Assembly (NCBI RefSeq): GCF_000176155.1
Contig: NZ_ACZO01000007.1
Coordinates: forward strand, 124,001 to 188,000
Origin: Vibrio metschnikovii CIP 69.14
GTDB lineage: Bacteria > Pseudomonadota > Gammaproteobacteria > Enterobacterales > Vibrionaceae
Direction: 5' to 3'
DNA length: 64,000 bases
Each line of letters starts with the position of its first letter. Within the stretch, counting starts at the first letter, position 1. The notes under the pieces were generated by a model. It was not told where the DNA came from. It saw only the letters and a list, made by a program, of their open reading frames with translations, and did not search any database. The position numbers and the translations under genes were made by a program. This document shows, one piece after another, positions 50,416 through 59,145 of the stretch.

Positions 50416-51975
50416 TTAGAAACCTAACGGTAATCCAAGTGTGAAGAAACCAATCAGTAATACTGTCCAAGAAACTAAGAAGGCAACAGAATAAGGGATC
50501 ATCATCGCAATCACATCACCAAACGATAGCTCCGGTTTGTACTTACGCATAAAGGCTAAAATAACCCCAGCATAGCTCATCATCGGCGTAATGATATTGG
50601 TTGATGAATCCGCAACACGATAAGCAGCAGCCACTAAATCTGGCGTCATATTCGGGTTTACTTGATAGAGCATTGGCACAAAAATAGGGCCTAATAGCAT
50701 CCATTTCGAAGTTAGACCACCCACAAAGAGGTTAATCACCGCAGTGGTCAGCAAGAAACCAACAATCAATAAGATCGGGAATTTTTGCAGCCCAAGAGAT
50801 TGCAAGAAAGTCGCACCAAGATAGGTAATATAAGTGCCAAGACCGGAATAGCTAAGTAAAGCCAAGAAGTTATAGCAGAAAAAGGTCAAGACTAAGATAT
50901 AGCCCATGGTGTTCATCTGCTTAACCATCGCTTGTACAACGTCTTGCACTTTCTTGAATTTACCGCTCGCGACACCAAAAAACACACCAATAATGGTAAA
51001 AACTAAGGCAATCAATAAAATGACATTATTCAGGTACGGCGTAACTTCACGACCAGAGGCATCAGTATAGGTTGCTAATGGGCCAACAATCAGTCCCCAC
51101 ACCATTAACAGCGCAAGAACTAAACCCACTCCTGCAGCGCGTAATCCCTTTTGCTCTTTCTCAGTAACTTTAAAGTCATCTAAATTCAAATCTTCAGGAA
51201 GCTGATAACTCATCTTCTCTAAGCGTGGAGTAACGAAACGTTTCGTCACCCAAGCACCAACAGCGGCAAGCAAAATGGTGGAAACAAAAATAAAATAATA
51301 GTGCATTGTTGCAGGATTAAGCGCCTCTCCCGCCGCATTCACAAACGGCACACCTTGTGCTTCAGCAAAGACTCGGGCATTAACGCCGATGATCACGTCT
51401 GAAGGCGTAGCTGGGATCAAGTTGGCACTAAAGCCGGCAGAAACACCCGCAAATGCCGCACTCATACCAATTAGTGGGTTTTTACCTAAACCAGCGTAAA
51501 GCATACCAGCTAAAGGAATTAAGACTAAATAACCAGCATCACTGGCGATCGAGCTCATAATCCCTAAAAAGACCAGTAGCAAAGGTAACCAACGATCACT
51601 GATTTTAGTGCCTACTCGTTTGATTACGGTGCTCAATAAACCGGAATGCTCGGCAATGCCGACACCAATCATGACGATCAAAATGACGCCCAGTACACCG
51701 CCACCAAAGGCTAGCCAGTTTTGCAGTAACGCATTATCAAATACCCAACGCACGTGCTCGGTTGCCAGCATGTTTTTAATGCTGTGCGTGGTGCTCGCGC
51801 CATCCGCCCCCGTGGTTACAAACTGCACACCGCTCATCACCCCAGTGAGGAGTAAGCAGACAGCAAATAGCACCATAAATATCACAATAGGGTCTGGGAT
51901 TTTCTGTCCCGCAAGGGCAATAAAACGCAGTACACCACGGCCTTGCGTTGATTCCTTATCCGCGATTTCACTCAT
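50416..51975 (-). CDS. AbgT-family transporter (p-aminobenzoyl-glutamate transporter-like)
   Basis: About 519-residue membrane protein with roughly eleven or twelve helices. AbgT marks include IPDPIVIFMVLFAVCLL, SIASDAGYLVLIPLAG, GFSANLIPATPSDVIIG and ADSSTNIITPMMSYAGVI. The family imports p-aminobenzoyl-glutamate or exports sulfonamide-like compounds. Start 51975 (MSEIADKE) has GAGA at good spacing; an ATG nine codons upstream (52002) is possible. No abgA or abgB peptidase genes are adjacent, so the role is open. Long untranslated DNA lies upstream. Confidence 0.88.
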   Translation of the reverse strand: MSEIADKESTQGRGVLRFIALAGQKIPDPIVIFMVLFAVCLLLTGVMSGVQFVTTGADGASTTHSIKNMLATEHVRWVFDNALLQNWLAFGGGVLGVILIVMIGVGIAEHSGLLSTVIKRVGTKISDRWLPLLLVFLGIMSSIASDAGYLVLIPLAGMLYAGLGKNPLIGMSAAFAGVSAGFSANLIPATPSDVIIGVNARVFAEAQGVPFVNAAGEALNPATMHYYFIFVSTILLAAVGAWVTKRFVTPRLEKMSYQLPEDLNLDDFKVTEKEQKGLRAAGVGLVLALLMVWGLIVGPLATYTDASGREVTPYLNNVILLIALVFTIIGVFFGVASGKFKKVQDVVQAMVKQMNTMGYILVLTFFCYNFLALLSYSGLGTYITYLGATFLQSLGLQKFPILLIVGFLLTTAVINLFVGGLTSKWMLLGPIFVPMLYQVNPNMTPDLVAAAYRVADSSTNIITPMMSYAGVILAFMRKYKPELSFGDVIAMMIPYSVAFLVSWTVLLIGFFTLGLPLGF

Positions 51976-52002
51976 TGATTTCTCTATCCTTATGTCATCC
52001 AT

Positions 52003-52497
52003 TAATCATTGCCATGCTCAAACTACTTAGCGAAACACTCTATATCGACCTCAATCATCACTATATATGAGGAAAAATAGCCATGGTTTACGCTCCCATC
52101 ACAGTAAGTAGAAAGAGAGTAAGCTGAGTTATTGCGATGAGCTGAGTGGCTATCTCAATAGACAAATGGTGGCTATTGTCCATCAGCTCAGCATATATCA
52201 CCAAGTCAATTGCATTCAGCTTGGTAATGCTGCCGCAGAGTAAATCAAAAGTTAATGGGACATTTCAAGTATTATCGACCAATAAAGGGTAGAAAAGCTT
52301 AAAAATTAGCACTGATATCATTATTTGTTGAAGAATCAGATAAAAAGAAAGGAGAAAGAGTCAGTATCGGGATTAACTTTTGTACCGAATGATCCTCTTC
52401 AATAGTGGCTCGATTAACGTTGAATCGTCTAGTTAACGATTTAGAGTGTTCTGAATGGCAGCCACTATCGCTCGTCGATGACCTAATGCGTGACGAC
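52003..52497. other. Intergenic region without genes, with two hairpins
   Basis: About 500 bp between abgT and the terminator of the lipoprotein gene. No convincing gene. Inverted repeats are present: GAGCTGA/TCAGCTC enclosing CAATAG/CTATTG at about 52139-52195, and ACCAAG/CTTGGT at about 52200-52227. They could lie in the leader of abgT. No known riboswitch was recognised. Confidence 0.4.
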
Positions 52498-52532
52498 TAA
52501 AAACGGCGCAGCCATAACTAGGCACTGCGCCG
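52498..52532 (-). terminator. Intrinsic terminator of protease-lipoprotein operon
   Basis: On the minus strand CGGCGCAG pairs with CTGCGCCG over a 13-nt loop and is followed by TTTTTAG. Confidence 0.85.
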
Positions 52533-52569
52533 CTGGTTTATCTCACAAACCATAAACACGTTGTGATTA

Positions 52570-52929
52570 TTAACCTTTACTATCTGCCTGCCCTTGGGGG
52601 TTGGTCACAGAAAGGGTTTTACCTTGGAGCTCTTTAGGTAAAGCAAGCGTGAACGATTCCCACATCGGCATACGGCGGCACATATCTTGTTTAACGCGTA
52701 TCACTGATACCGTTGCTGCTTGTCGATGAATTGAATCGATTTGTAGCGCAAAATGATCTGCTTGACTGCATCCATTACCTAGCGCTTCAAAGGCGATATG
52801 ATTGGGGTTGACTTGATAACTCAGTAGAGGAATTTTATCTCCAACCACAGGGTCAGTTGCTGCACTCTCAGCGCCGCTACAAGCGCTCAATATGAATACT
52901 AATAATGTACTGAATACGACTCTTATCAC
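52570..52929 (-). CDS. Small lipoprotein, unknown function, coupled to protease
   Basis: 119 residues starting with GTG. A lipobox LSAC places the lipid anchor at about Cys17. The mature part has two further cysteines (GNGCSQADHF and DMCRRMP), likely one disulfide, and is otherwise of mixed strands. No family recognised. The GTG overlaps the TGA of the protease gene (GTGA), so it is translated by coupling, and it may act with the protease as partner, chaperone or inhibitor. That role is inference. Confidence 0.75.
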   Translation of the reverse strand: MIRVVFSTLLVFILSACSGAESAATDPVVGDKIPLLSYQVNPNHIAFEALGNGCSQADHFALQIDSIHRQAATVSVIRVKQDMCRRMPMWESFTLALPKELQGKTLSVTNPQGQADSKG

Positions 52930-54185
52930 AATCTTACTCCTTTACGAAAACGGAACCAGCCGAGTAAGCCTAACCCAAATAAAGACCAACCGATACTGCC
53001 GCCTGAGCCGGAAGAAGAAGGCAAGGCTGGTTTATCACGTTCAAACACCAAGAAAAGCGATAATTCATCATTCAAGCGGTCAGTCTTCACTACTAACTGT
53101 TGTACCTCGCGAATATCATCCGGTTGAGTAAACAGTTTTTTGGAGGCTGATGTGACACGGATACTACAGCTATCAGAAGGAGCCAAAGGCGCATCAATAC
53201 AAGTATTGGTTGTTATGGTGAGTTTGGAATCAGGCTCAAGTTCTATGTCAAGAATAGATAATGCCGTATCAGAGGTATTCTCTATGACAAACTCTTCTTC
53301 TACGGTTGGTTGAGTGACTTTACGATAAGTATATTGGGTATAACTGATACCCGATTCTTTTATCTCAGCGATCCAATCTTGAAAATAAGCAACATTAGCA
53401 TAAACCCCATAGGCGTTTGGCTGAGCACAGCCGTCTCCCCAACTCACCACACCAACCTGCTCTGTGACGCCATTAAGGATTCTCACTAATGGCCCACCAC
53501 TGTCACCTTGGCAAGAATCTTTACCGCCCTCACTAAATCCAGCACAAATGGCATCATCACCAATATCGCTATAATCACCACCAAGATTTTGGCAAGTTGC
53601 TCTCAGTACATAAGGCACATCGACCTGGTTAAGTATCCACGGATAATTAGGTTTCGTATTGCGATCAGGCACAGTATTGCCCCAGCCCATGACTGTTAAA
53701 GTTTGCCCTTCCGACAGATCTCCTTCAGTTGTTTTTAGTGCTACTGCGTCAGCATTAGGTTTCGACCTTAACTCAATCAAAGCAATATCATTGCTGTAAT
53801 TACCAGGCTCAGCATAACTTTCATTCACATAAACTGCTTTAATCTCGGCACGTTCACCTTCATTTTCATCTTCGCCAATCGTTTTGAGCAAATTATGCAC
53901 ACCAATATGCACATGGAAATCGTTAAAGTTGATTCTCTCCACACAGTGGGCTGCGGTCAACACCCACCCATCACCTAAGTAACTCGCCCCACAAAATTGT
54001 CCTTGATAGCTATTGCTCGCTTGGCTTCTTATCAACGCAGTCATAAAAGGCCATTGATCTTTTTGTGCTTCATCTCCGTCAATAATACGAGTTGAGAAAC
54101 TGGTTTGCCCTTCTGTCGATTCTGTTGCCACTACTGGTCCAGCAACCAATCCACCGACCAATAAAAGACCTATTGTGTTACGCAT
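52926..54185 (-). CDS. Secreted trypsin-like serine protease with GlyGly-CTERM (Ves-like)
   Basis: 419-residue S1 protease. Signal peptide about 1-20; zymogen cleavage predicted at Arg33 before IIDG. Catalytic triad is His80 (LTAAHC), Asp133 (SNDIALIEL) and Ser229 (GDSGGP); Asp223 in the S1 pocket predicts cleavage after Lys or Arg. A beta-rich domain (about 290-385) follows, then a GlyGly-CTERM tail: SGSGGSIGW, a membrane helix and basic RFRKGVRL, the sorting signal processed by rhombosortase in type II-secreting Vibrio. Resembles V. cholerae VesA/VesB. An IS copy sits 115 bp upstream. Confidence 0.93.
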   Translation of the reverse strand: MRNTIGLLLVGGLVAGPVVATESTEGQTSFSTRIIDGDEAQKDQWPFMTALIRSQASNSYQGQFCGASYLGDGWVLTAAHCVERINFNDFHVHIGVHNLLKTIGEDENEGERAEIKAVYVNESYAEPGNYSNDIALIELRSKPNADAVALKTTEGDLSEGQTLTVMGWGNTVPDRNTKPNYPWILNQVDVPYVLRATCQNLGGDYSDIGDDAICAGFSEGGKDSCQGDSGGPLVRILNGVTEQVGVVSWGDGCAQPNAYGVYANVAYFQDWIAEIKESGISYTQYTYRKVTQPTVEEEFVIENTSDTALSILDIELEPDSKLTITTNTCIDAPLAPSDSCSIRVTSASKKLFTQPDDIREVQQLVVKTDRLNDELSLFLVFERDKPALPSSSGSGGSIGWSLFGLGLLGWFRFRKGVRL

Positions 54186-54290
54186 AAATAATCCTTACCT
54201 CTCATCCTTATGATATGCATCCAGTGTAATTTTAGTGACTGATAAATACAGCAACTTTTTGTATTGGTTTGTATTTTTCAAACATATCTG

Positions 54291-54300
54291 GATAACATAG
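54291..54300. repeat. Target-site duplication of the IS (left)
   Basis: GATAACATAG, identical to 55626-55635 on the other side of the element. Confidence 0.9.
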
Positions 54301-55625
54301 CACGGAAAAATCATGAGCATTCCCGTAAATAAAGGCTTCCCAAAACCTTCAAAAGATACTCTGGATCCATCGCGCACATCGCTCGTTTGTGTTTAATGCT
54401 CGCTTTCAGCGTCGTTTCACTTTTTAGCATGTTTAAGCACATCTGTCTGATCCTTGCGAAATTCTCTGCTCGTGCTTCCGCTCGTTTACGGCAAGCATCT
54501 TCACCAAATTCTGTATCCAACATCCAATGCATCGACTCAACTAACCAGTGCGAGCGCGAAGCATTTAACAATTCTTTAGCACTGAGCGCTTTCGAACTAA
54601 TATAATATCGAACCGTTACATCCGATTCTTGAGCCACTGCTGATTCTTGACGAATAGATACCACAATTCCCATCGTTTTAAGCCCCGGCCAATCAAATTC
54701 AAGATCACCCAAAACACTTAAATCTTCGTTCACTAAGGCTAATCGTGTTTCTTTTCGGCCTCGCGATGTTTCTTGAGTACTGTAAGAATCACCGTCATGT
54801 TGTTGCAGCATGCCCATATTGAAATAATGATTAAAAGCTTGCTCAAGACGACCTTGGTTTCTTTTTACTGCCAGCAAGTAATCTGCGTTCTTTTCAAGGA
54901 TTTTTCGTGCGATTTTCTTTTGGCAACCCATCGCATCAATGGTCACTAAACAACCTGATATATCAAGCACTTGAAGCAGATCAGGGATGGCGGTTATCTC
55001 ATTAGATTTCTCGTAAACTTTATGCTGTCCCAGACACACGCCATTTTCTGTGGCAAACGCATTAACCATATGAATCGCACCAAGCCCACGAGAATCATCA
55101 TAAGACCCTCGAACAGTTTTACCGTCTATCGCTATCACTTCACCGTCAGTGAGTTCACAGCACGATTTCATCCATTCGATAAAACACTTTTGTAAGCGTG
55201 TCGCATTAATCATGCCCATCACTCTAGCTATGGTCATAGCAGAAGGAACACCATGACTAAAATCACCAAAGCGTTTGAGGAAATCTAGCCACCTTGTGCC
55301 GTAAAGATGAATGGCTTTCCAATCATCCTGTCCGGAAAGTACTGCACAGATTGTTAACAAAATGATATCCGTTAACTTGTGTTCGACTTTACCTTGTTGA
55401 CGGTAATCTGGGATGACATCGAAATGCATAAATGGGTGCTGGTTACTCATCGTTTTTGACCTCCATTTTGTCTATGAAGGTATTAGAAAACACTGAAAAT
55501 GATCGTCAAATTGATCATCGGTTAATTGCTTGTTGTGTGATAGCGTTATCGATCGGAACAAGAAAACCGTGAACTTACTATGCCATAAACCCTTTAAACA
55601 TGGGCATGTTCATGATTTTTCCCTG
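54301..55625 (-). mobile_element. ISAs1-family insertion sequence, complete, 1325 bp
   Basis: Ends form an inverted repeat: left CACGGAAAAATCATGAGCAT; right, read inward, CAGGGAAAAATCATGAACAT. Exactly 10 bp (GATAACATAG) are duplicated outside. One intact transposase fills it on the minus strand. Intact gene, ends and duplication suggest recent insertion between the protease and ahpC promoters. Confidence 0.93.
54311..55450 (-). CDS. ISAs1-family transposase
   Basis: 379-residue DDE transposase. Family marks are the N-terminal DYRQQGKVEHKL and LLTICAVLSGQDDW region, the first acidic motif IAIDGKTVRGSYD, then VTIDAMGCQKKIA with the second Asp, and LVESMHWMLDTEFGEDA with the conserved Glu region. 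Related to the H-repeat-associated proteins and IS1358-type elements of Vibrio. Open over its full length, so the element could still be active. Confidence 0.95.
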   Translation of the reverse strand: MSNQHPFMHFDVIPDYRQQGKVEHKLTDIILLTICAVLSGQDDWKAIHLYGTRWLDFLKRFGDFSHGVPSAMTIARVMGMINATRLQKCFIEWMKSCCELTDGEVIAIDGKTVRGSYDDSRGLGAIHMVNAFATENGVCLGQHKVYEKSNEITAIPDLLQVLDISGCLVTIDAMGCQKKIARKILEKNADYLLAVKRNQGRLEQAFNHYFNMGMLQQHDGDSYSTQETSRGRKETRLALVNEDLSVLGDLEFDWPGLKTMGIVVSIRQESAVAQESDVTVRYYISSKALSAKELLNASRSHWLVESMHWMLDTEFGEDACRKRAEARAENFARIRQMCLNMLKSETTLKASIKHKRAMCAMDPEYLLKVLGSLYLRECS

Positions 55626-55635
55626 GATAACATAG
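55626..55635. repeat. Target-site duplication of the IS (right)
   Basis: GATAACATAG, matching 54291-54300; it ends 10 bp before the OxyR site. Confidence 0.9.
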
Positions 55636-55645
55636 CTTTCATTAA

Positions 55646-55682
55646 ATAGCTTTCACCTATCAATAGGATAGACATAAGCAAT
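55646..55682. promoter_or_regulatory. OxyR binding site of ahpC
   Basis: ATAGCTTTCACCTAT matches the OxyR half-site ATAGNTNNNANCTAT perfectly; after 7 bp, ATAGACATAAGCAAT matches with about two changes. A -10 TATACT at 55709-55714 follows, with a poor -35 next to the site, as expected for OxyR activation. Confidence 0.75.
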
Positions 55683-55768
55683 TTTCCTTTATCAAGTCAA
55701 AGTGGGAATATACTTACCGAGCGCAACACATTGCGAAATCAAAAACTTACAGAAAAGGAAAGTAAAGA

Positions 55769-56326
55769 ATGATTAACACTCAAATCAAACCATTTAGCGC
55801 AACTGCATACAAAAACGGTGAGTTCGTAGAAATCACAGAAAAAGACGTTCTCGGTAAATGGGCCGTGTTCTTCTTCTATCCAGCTGACTTCACGTTTGTT
55901 TGTCCAACCGAACTTGGTGACCTTGCTGATCACTATGAAGAGTTACAAAAACGCGGCGTTGAAGTGTTCTCAGTTTCTACTGACACTCACTTCACTCACA
56001 AAGCATGGCACGACAGTTCTGACACGATCGGTAAAATCAACTACTACATGGTCGGCGACCAAACTGGCAACATCACCAATAACTTCGGTGTGATGCGTGA
56101 AGGTCAAGGCCTAGCAGACCGCGCGACTTTCGTTATCGATCCAGAAGGTGTTATCCAAGCGATGGAAATCACCGCTGAAGGCATTGGCCGTGATGCACAA
56201 GACCTAATGCGTAAGATCAAGGCGGCTCAGTATGTAGCTTCTCACCCAGGTGAAGTGTGCCCTGCAAAATGGAAAGAAGGTGAAGAAACGCTAGCGCCAT
56301 CTTTAGACCTTGTAGGCAAAATCTAA
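55769..56326 (+). CDS. ahpC: AhpC, alkyl hydroperoxide reductase peroxidase subunit
   Basis: 185-residue typical 2-Cys peroxiredoxin. Peroxidatic Cys45 is in FTFVCPTEL and resolving Cys164 in GEVCPAKW. Reduces hydrogen peroxide, organic peroxides and peroxynitrite, and is recycled by AhpF encoded next. Ribosome site AAGGAAAG precedes the ATG. Activated presumably through the OxyR site upstream. Confidence 0.97.
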   Translation: MINTQIKPFSATAYKNGEFVEITEKDVLGKWAVFFFYPADFTFVCPTELGDLADHYEELQKRGVEVFSVSTDTHFTHKAWHDSSDTIGKINYYMVGDQTGNITNNFGVMREGQGLADRATFVIDPEGVIQAMEITAEGIGRDAQDLMRKIKAAQYVASHPGEVCPAKWKEGEETLAPSLDLVGKI

Positions 56327-56395
56327 TTCTAATTAACGCTGATAGCGAACCTGTGGTGTTAAACCACATCCGCAAGCACAGACGTTAATCGATTA

Positions 56396-56450
56396 AGAGC
56401 AGGCTGGGTGTTTTACTCTGACGACCTAAATGCCTGGCTTGCTCTCTCTT
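56396..56450 (+). terminator. Intercistronic hairpin between ahpC and ahpF
   Basis: AGAGCAGGC pairs with GCTTGCTCT (one G-T) over a long loop, followed by CTCTT. A partial terminator here would give more AhpC than AhpF. The T tract is weak. Confidence 0.5.
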
Positions 56451-56505
56451 AAAAACATTCATCCAGAGTGGCCATTTTTTTCAACGTATTCGACAAGGTG
56501 TTTCT

Positions 56506-58074
56506 ATGTTAGACCAAGCGATTAAACAACAATTAAAACAATATCTCAGTAATCTGAAACAAGACGTCCGTTTAGTGGTCAGCCTCGATGAAAGTAAAGC
56601 AGCGCAAGATATTCTAGCTCTGGCTAATGAAATTGCTGAACTCAGCCCATTAGTTTCGGTCGAGCGTGACGATAATGCCAGTGCGCGTAAACCTATTATG
56701 ACGGTCAGTAACCCAGAGAAAGCAACCCAATTAAGTTTTGCTGGTGTGCCTATGGGCCATGAATTTACTTCTTTAGTTCTTGCCTTGCTTCACTCTGGCG
56801 GCCATCCAATGAAACTGGAGTCAGAAGTAATTGAGCAAATTGCCCAGTTAGACAAAAAATTAGACGTAGAGATTTTTATTTCACTGTCTTGCCAAAACTG
56901 CCCCGATGTCGTGCAGGCGTTCAATATGATGTCGGCAATTAATCCTGATATTCGCACCACGATGATCGATGGTGCTCTATTCCAAGATGAAGTCAAACAG
57001 CGCGACATTATGGCGGTACCAAGTGTGTTCGTGAATGGTGAGCTGTTTGGCCAAGGACGCATGAGCCTAACTGAAATACTGCATAAGTTAGACGATGGCG
57101 CCGCCGAAAAAGCAGCGGCCAGCCTCAATGAGAAAGCCCCTTACGACGTATTGGTGGTTGGCGGTGGTCCAGCTGGTGCAACAGCAGCGATTTACGCTGC
57201 TCGTAAAGGCATTCGCACCGGTATTGTTGCTCAGCGTCTTGGTGGTCAAGTAATGGATACCATGGCTATCGAAAACTTTATCTCGGTCAAACATACTGAA
57301 GGTCCGAAGCTTACTGCTAATTTGACTGAGCATTTAAAAGAGTACGGCGTTGATATTATTACTGAACAGCAAGCCGATAAATTAATGGGCGCAGAATTTA
57401 CTGATGATGGACGTATTCATGTCGGTTTACAAAGCGGTGCTAGCCTTAAAAGCCGCAGTGTGATTTTGAGCCCCGGCGCTCGCTGGCGTGAAATGAACGT
57501 ACCAGGAGAGCAAGAATATCGCAACAAAGGCGTGGCTTACTGCCCACACTGTGATGGTCCATTATTTAAAGGCAAAAGAACCGCAGTGATCGGTGGTGGT
57601 AACTCAGGTATTGAAGCGGCGATTGACTTAGCGGGTATCGTTGAGCATGTTACGGTACTAGAGTTCGCTGATACTTTGCGCGCTGACCAAGTATTAATCA
57701 ACAAAGCTAACTCATTGCCAAACGTTGATATCATCACGATGGCGCAAACCACTGAAGTGATCGGTGACGGTACACGAGTGACCGGATTGAACTACAAAGA
57801 TCGTCATACTGATGAAATTAAACACATTGAATTGTCGGGGATCTTTGTACAAATCGGTTTGGTACCGAACACTGAATGGCTGAAAGATTCAGCGGTTAAC
57901 TTATCACCGCGTGGTGAAATTGAAATCGGTAGTCGTGGTGAAACCAGCCTTGAGGGTGTATTTGCTGCTGGTGATGCGACAACGGTCCCTTATAAACAAA
58001 TCATCATTGCGATGGGCGAAGGAGCTAAAGCCAGCTTAGGCGCTTTTGATTACTTGATTCGCCAACAAAACTAA
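56506..58074 (+). CDS. ahpF: AhpF, alkyl hydroperoxide reductase flavoprotein subunit
   Basis: 522-residue NADH-dependent disulfide reductase that regenerates AhpC. The N-terminal double thioredoxin-like domain has Cys129/Cys132 (CQNC). The thioredoxin-reductase-like part has FAD motif [12 protein letters not shown] (about 217-228), redox Cys346/Cys349 (CPHC) and NAD motif [11 protein letters not shown]. Length and cysteine spacing equal E. coli AhpF. Follows ahpC by 179 bp. Confidence 0.97.
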   Translation: MLDQAIKQQLKQYLSNLKQDVRLVVSLDESKAAQDILALANEIAELSPLVSVERDDNASARKPIMTVSNPEKATQLSFAGVPMGHEFTSLVLALLHSGGHPMKLESEVIEQIAQLDKKLDVEIFISLSCQNCPDVVQAFNMMSAINPDIRTTMIDGALFQDEVKQRDIMAVPSVFVNGELFGQGRMSLTEILHKLDDGAAEKAAASLNEKAPYDVLVVGGGPAGATAAIYAARKGIRTGIVAQRLGGQVMDTMAIENFISVKHTEGPKLTANLTEHLKEYGVDIITEQQADKLMGAEFTDDGRIHVGLQSGASLKSRSVILSPGARWREMNVPGEQEYRNKGVAYCPHCDGPLFKGKRTAVIGGGNSGIEAAIDLAGIVEHVTVLEFADTLRADQVLINKANSLPNVDIITMAQTTEVIGDGTRVTGLNYKDRHTDEIKHIELSGIFVQIGLVPNTEWLKDSAVNLSPRGEIEIGSRGETSLEGVFAAGDATTVPYKQIIIAMGEGAKASLGAFDYLIRQQN

Positions 58075-58097
58075 TCTCGGCTTAATACAACCAATAT

Positions 58098-58154
58098 GAC
58101 TCTTACGACGCGGCTGACTCCTTTTCTAGGTCGCTGTCGTGAGAGTCTTTTTTT
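58098..58154 (+). terminator. Intrinsic terminator after ahpF
   Basis: GACTCTTACGAC pairs with GTCGTGAGAGTC (small mismatches) and is followed by TTTTTTT. Confidence 0.8.
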
Positions 58155-58347
58155 GATGATAAGTTAAAAAGGCATTCGGTTGTGAGCTGAGTTTTTAACG
58201 AAGAAGATCATCATCAACCACGGCCTCCTGTGGCTGATACTGATGAGACGAACAAAATCTCCGCGCTTAGCGCTTTATTGACACGTTTAGGTTGACATTT
58301 CAGTGTAACTTTTTAGCATGAGGTTTTTCCTTGATGAGAAATTTTTC

Positions 58348-58785
58348 ATGTCAGACACGACTCAAACTGAAGCACCGATCGTTAATTTGGATACCGTATC
58401 CCCTGAACTGCGTCAGGTGATTGAATTTGACCAAGTACCCGAGCAAATGTACAACATGGTGGCTTCGATTCATGAAGTCTCAGAAGAGGTCGTTAGAGAA
58501 GCATGGAATAGCCTTCCTGCTAGTGCGCAAAACATTCTTGATAACTTTGAGCAGTTCCATGCACTGATCTCAGTAAGCCAAGCATTTGCCGGCGTCAATG
58601 TAATGGAAGAGTTTCCGACACTAAAATTACCTAAAGACATGAGTGAGCAAGACAAAGAAGAGTACCGCGCCGAATTGCTCGATCAAGTCTTACATAACTG
58701 TGTTAAAGACATGGTCAAACAAATCAAAAAAGCCCGTCGTGATCCTATTTTAAAACGTGATTTTAAAGACGTGTTTGTTAAATAG
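58348..58785 (+). CDS. Conserved hypothetical helical protein, 145 aa
   Basis: Soluble, acidic N-terminal half and basic C-terminal end (KQIKKARRDPILKRDFKDVF). Predicted mostly helical, with no signal peptide or membrane helix. Start 58348 (MSDTTQTE) follows GAGAA at good spacing; the frame opens ten codons earlier without a ribosome site. A terminator follows. No domain recognised; I cannot assign a function. Confidence 0.75.
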   Translation: MSDTTQTEAPIVNLDTVSPELRQVIEFDQVPEQMYNMVASIHEVSEEVVREAWNSLPASAQNILDNFEQFHALISVSQAFAGVNVMEEFPTLKLPKDMSEQDKEEYRAELLDQVLHNCVKDMVKQIKKARRDPILKRDFKDVFVK

Positions 58786-58805
58786 TTCAATAACCATTGA
58801 TACCT

Positions 58806-58842
58806 AGCTCGCCGTTATCTAACCGTAATCGCGAGCTTTTTT
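58806..58842 (+). terminator. Intrinsic terminator after 145-aa gene
   Basis: AGCTCGC pairs with GCGAGCT across an 18-nt loop, followed by TTTTTT. The remaining 58843-59145 holds only the glpD promoter region. Confidence 0.75.
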
Positions 58843-59092
58843 ATTTTCTAAACACTCACGTTATTTCGCTTCACCTATAGACCATCCCTAATAGCCTGTT
58901 GTCATCCCTCCTGGTTTCTTTTATTTCGTCGTTATCGACATACCCTATACTCATCTAATGAGCCGTTTCTCCTATCATTAATATAAATAAACGCGCAATA
59001 GAGCGTTCAATTACCAATAAAAACCTTCAAACGCGCATTAAATATGATCCATATCAAAAAATCACACGTAACAACTGCCAATCTTGACCATT

Positions 59093-59114
59093 TAATGGTT
59101 TCATACGAACATTA
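59093..59114. promoter_or_regulatory. Possible GlpR half-operator upstream of glpD
   Basis: The segment ending ACGAACATT matches one half of the E. coli GlpR operator (ACGAACATA). The other half is poor. A second site-like element ATGATCCATATCAA (59044-59057) is one base off an FNR box. Confidence 0.3.
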
Positions 59115-59145
59115 AAAGACAAAAACGAACACAAAGGCCATCAAA

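Noticed and set aside
52003..52569. Search for a hidden gene before abgT
   Set aside because: Stops are frequent in all frames and no conserved peptide was recognised.
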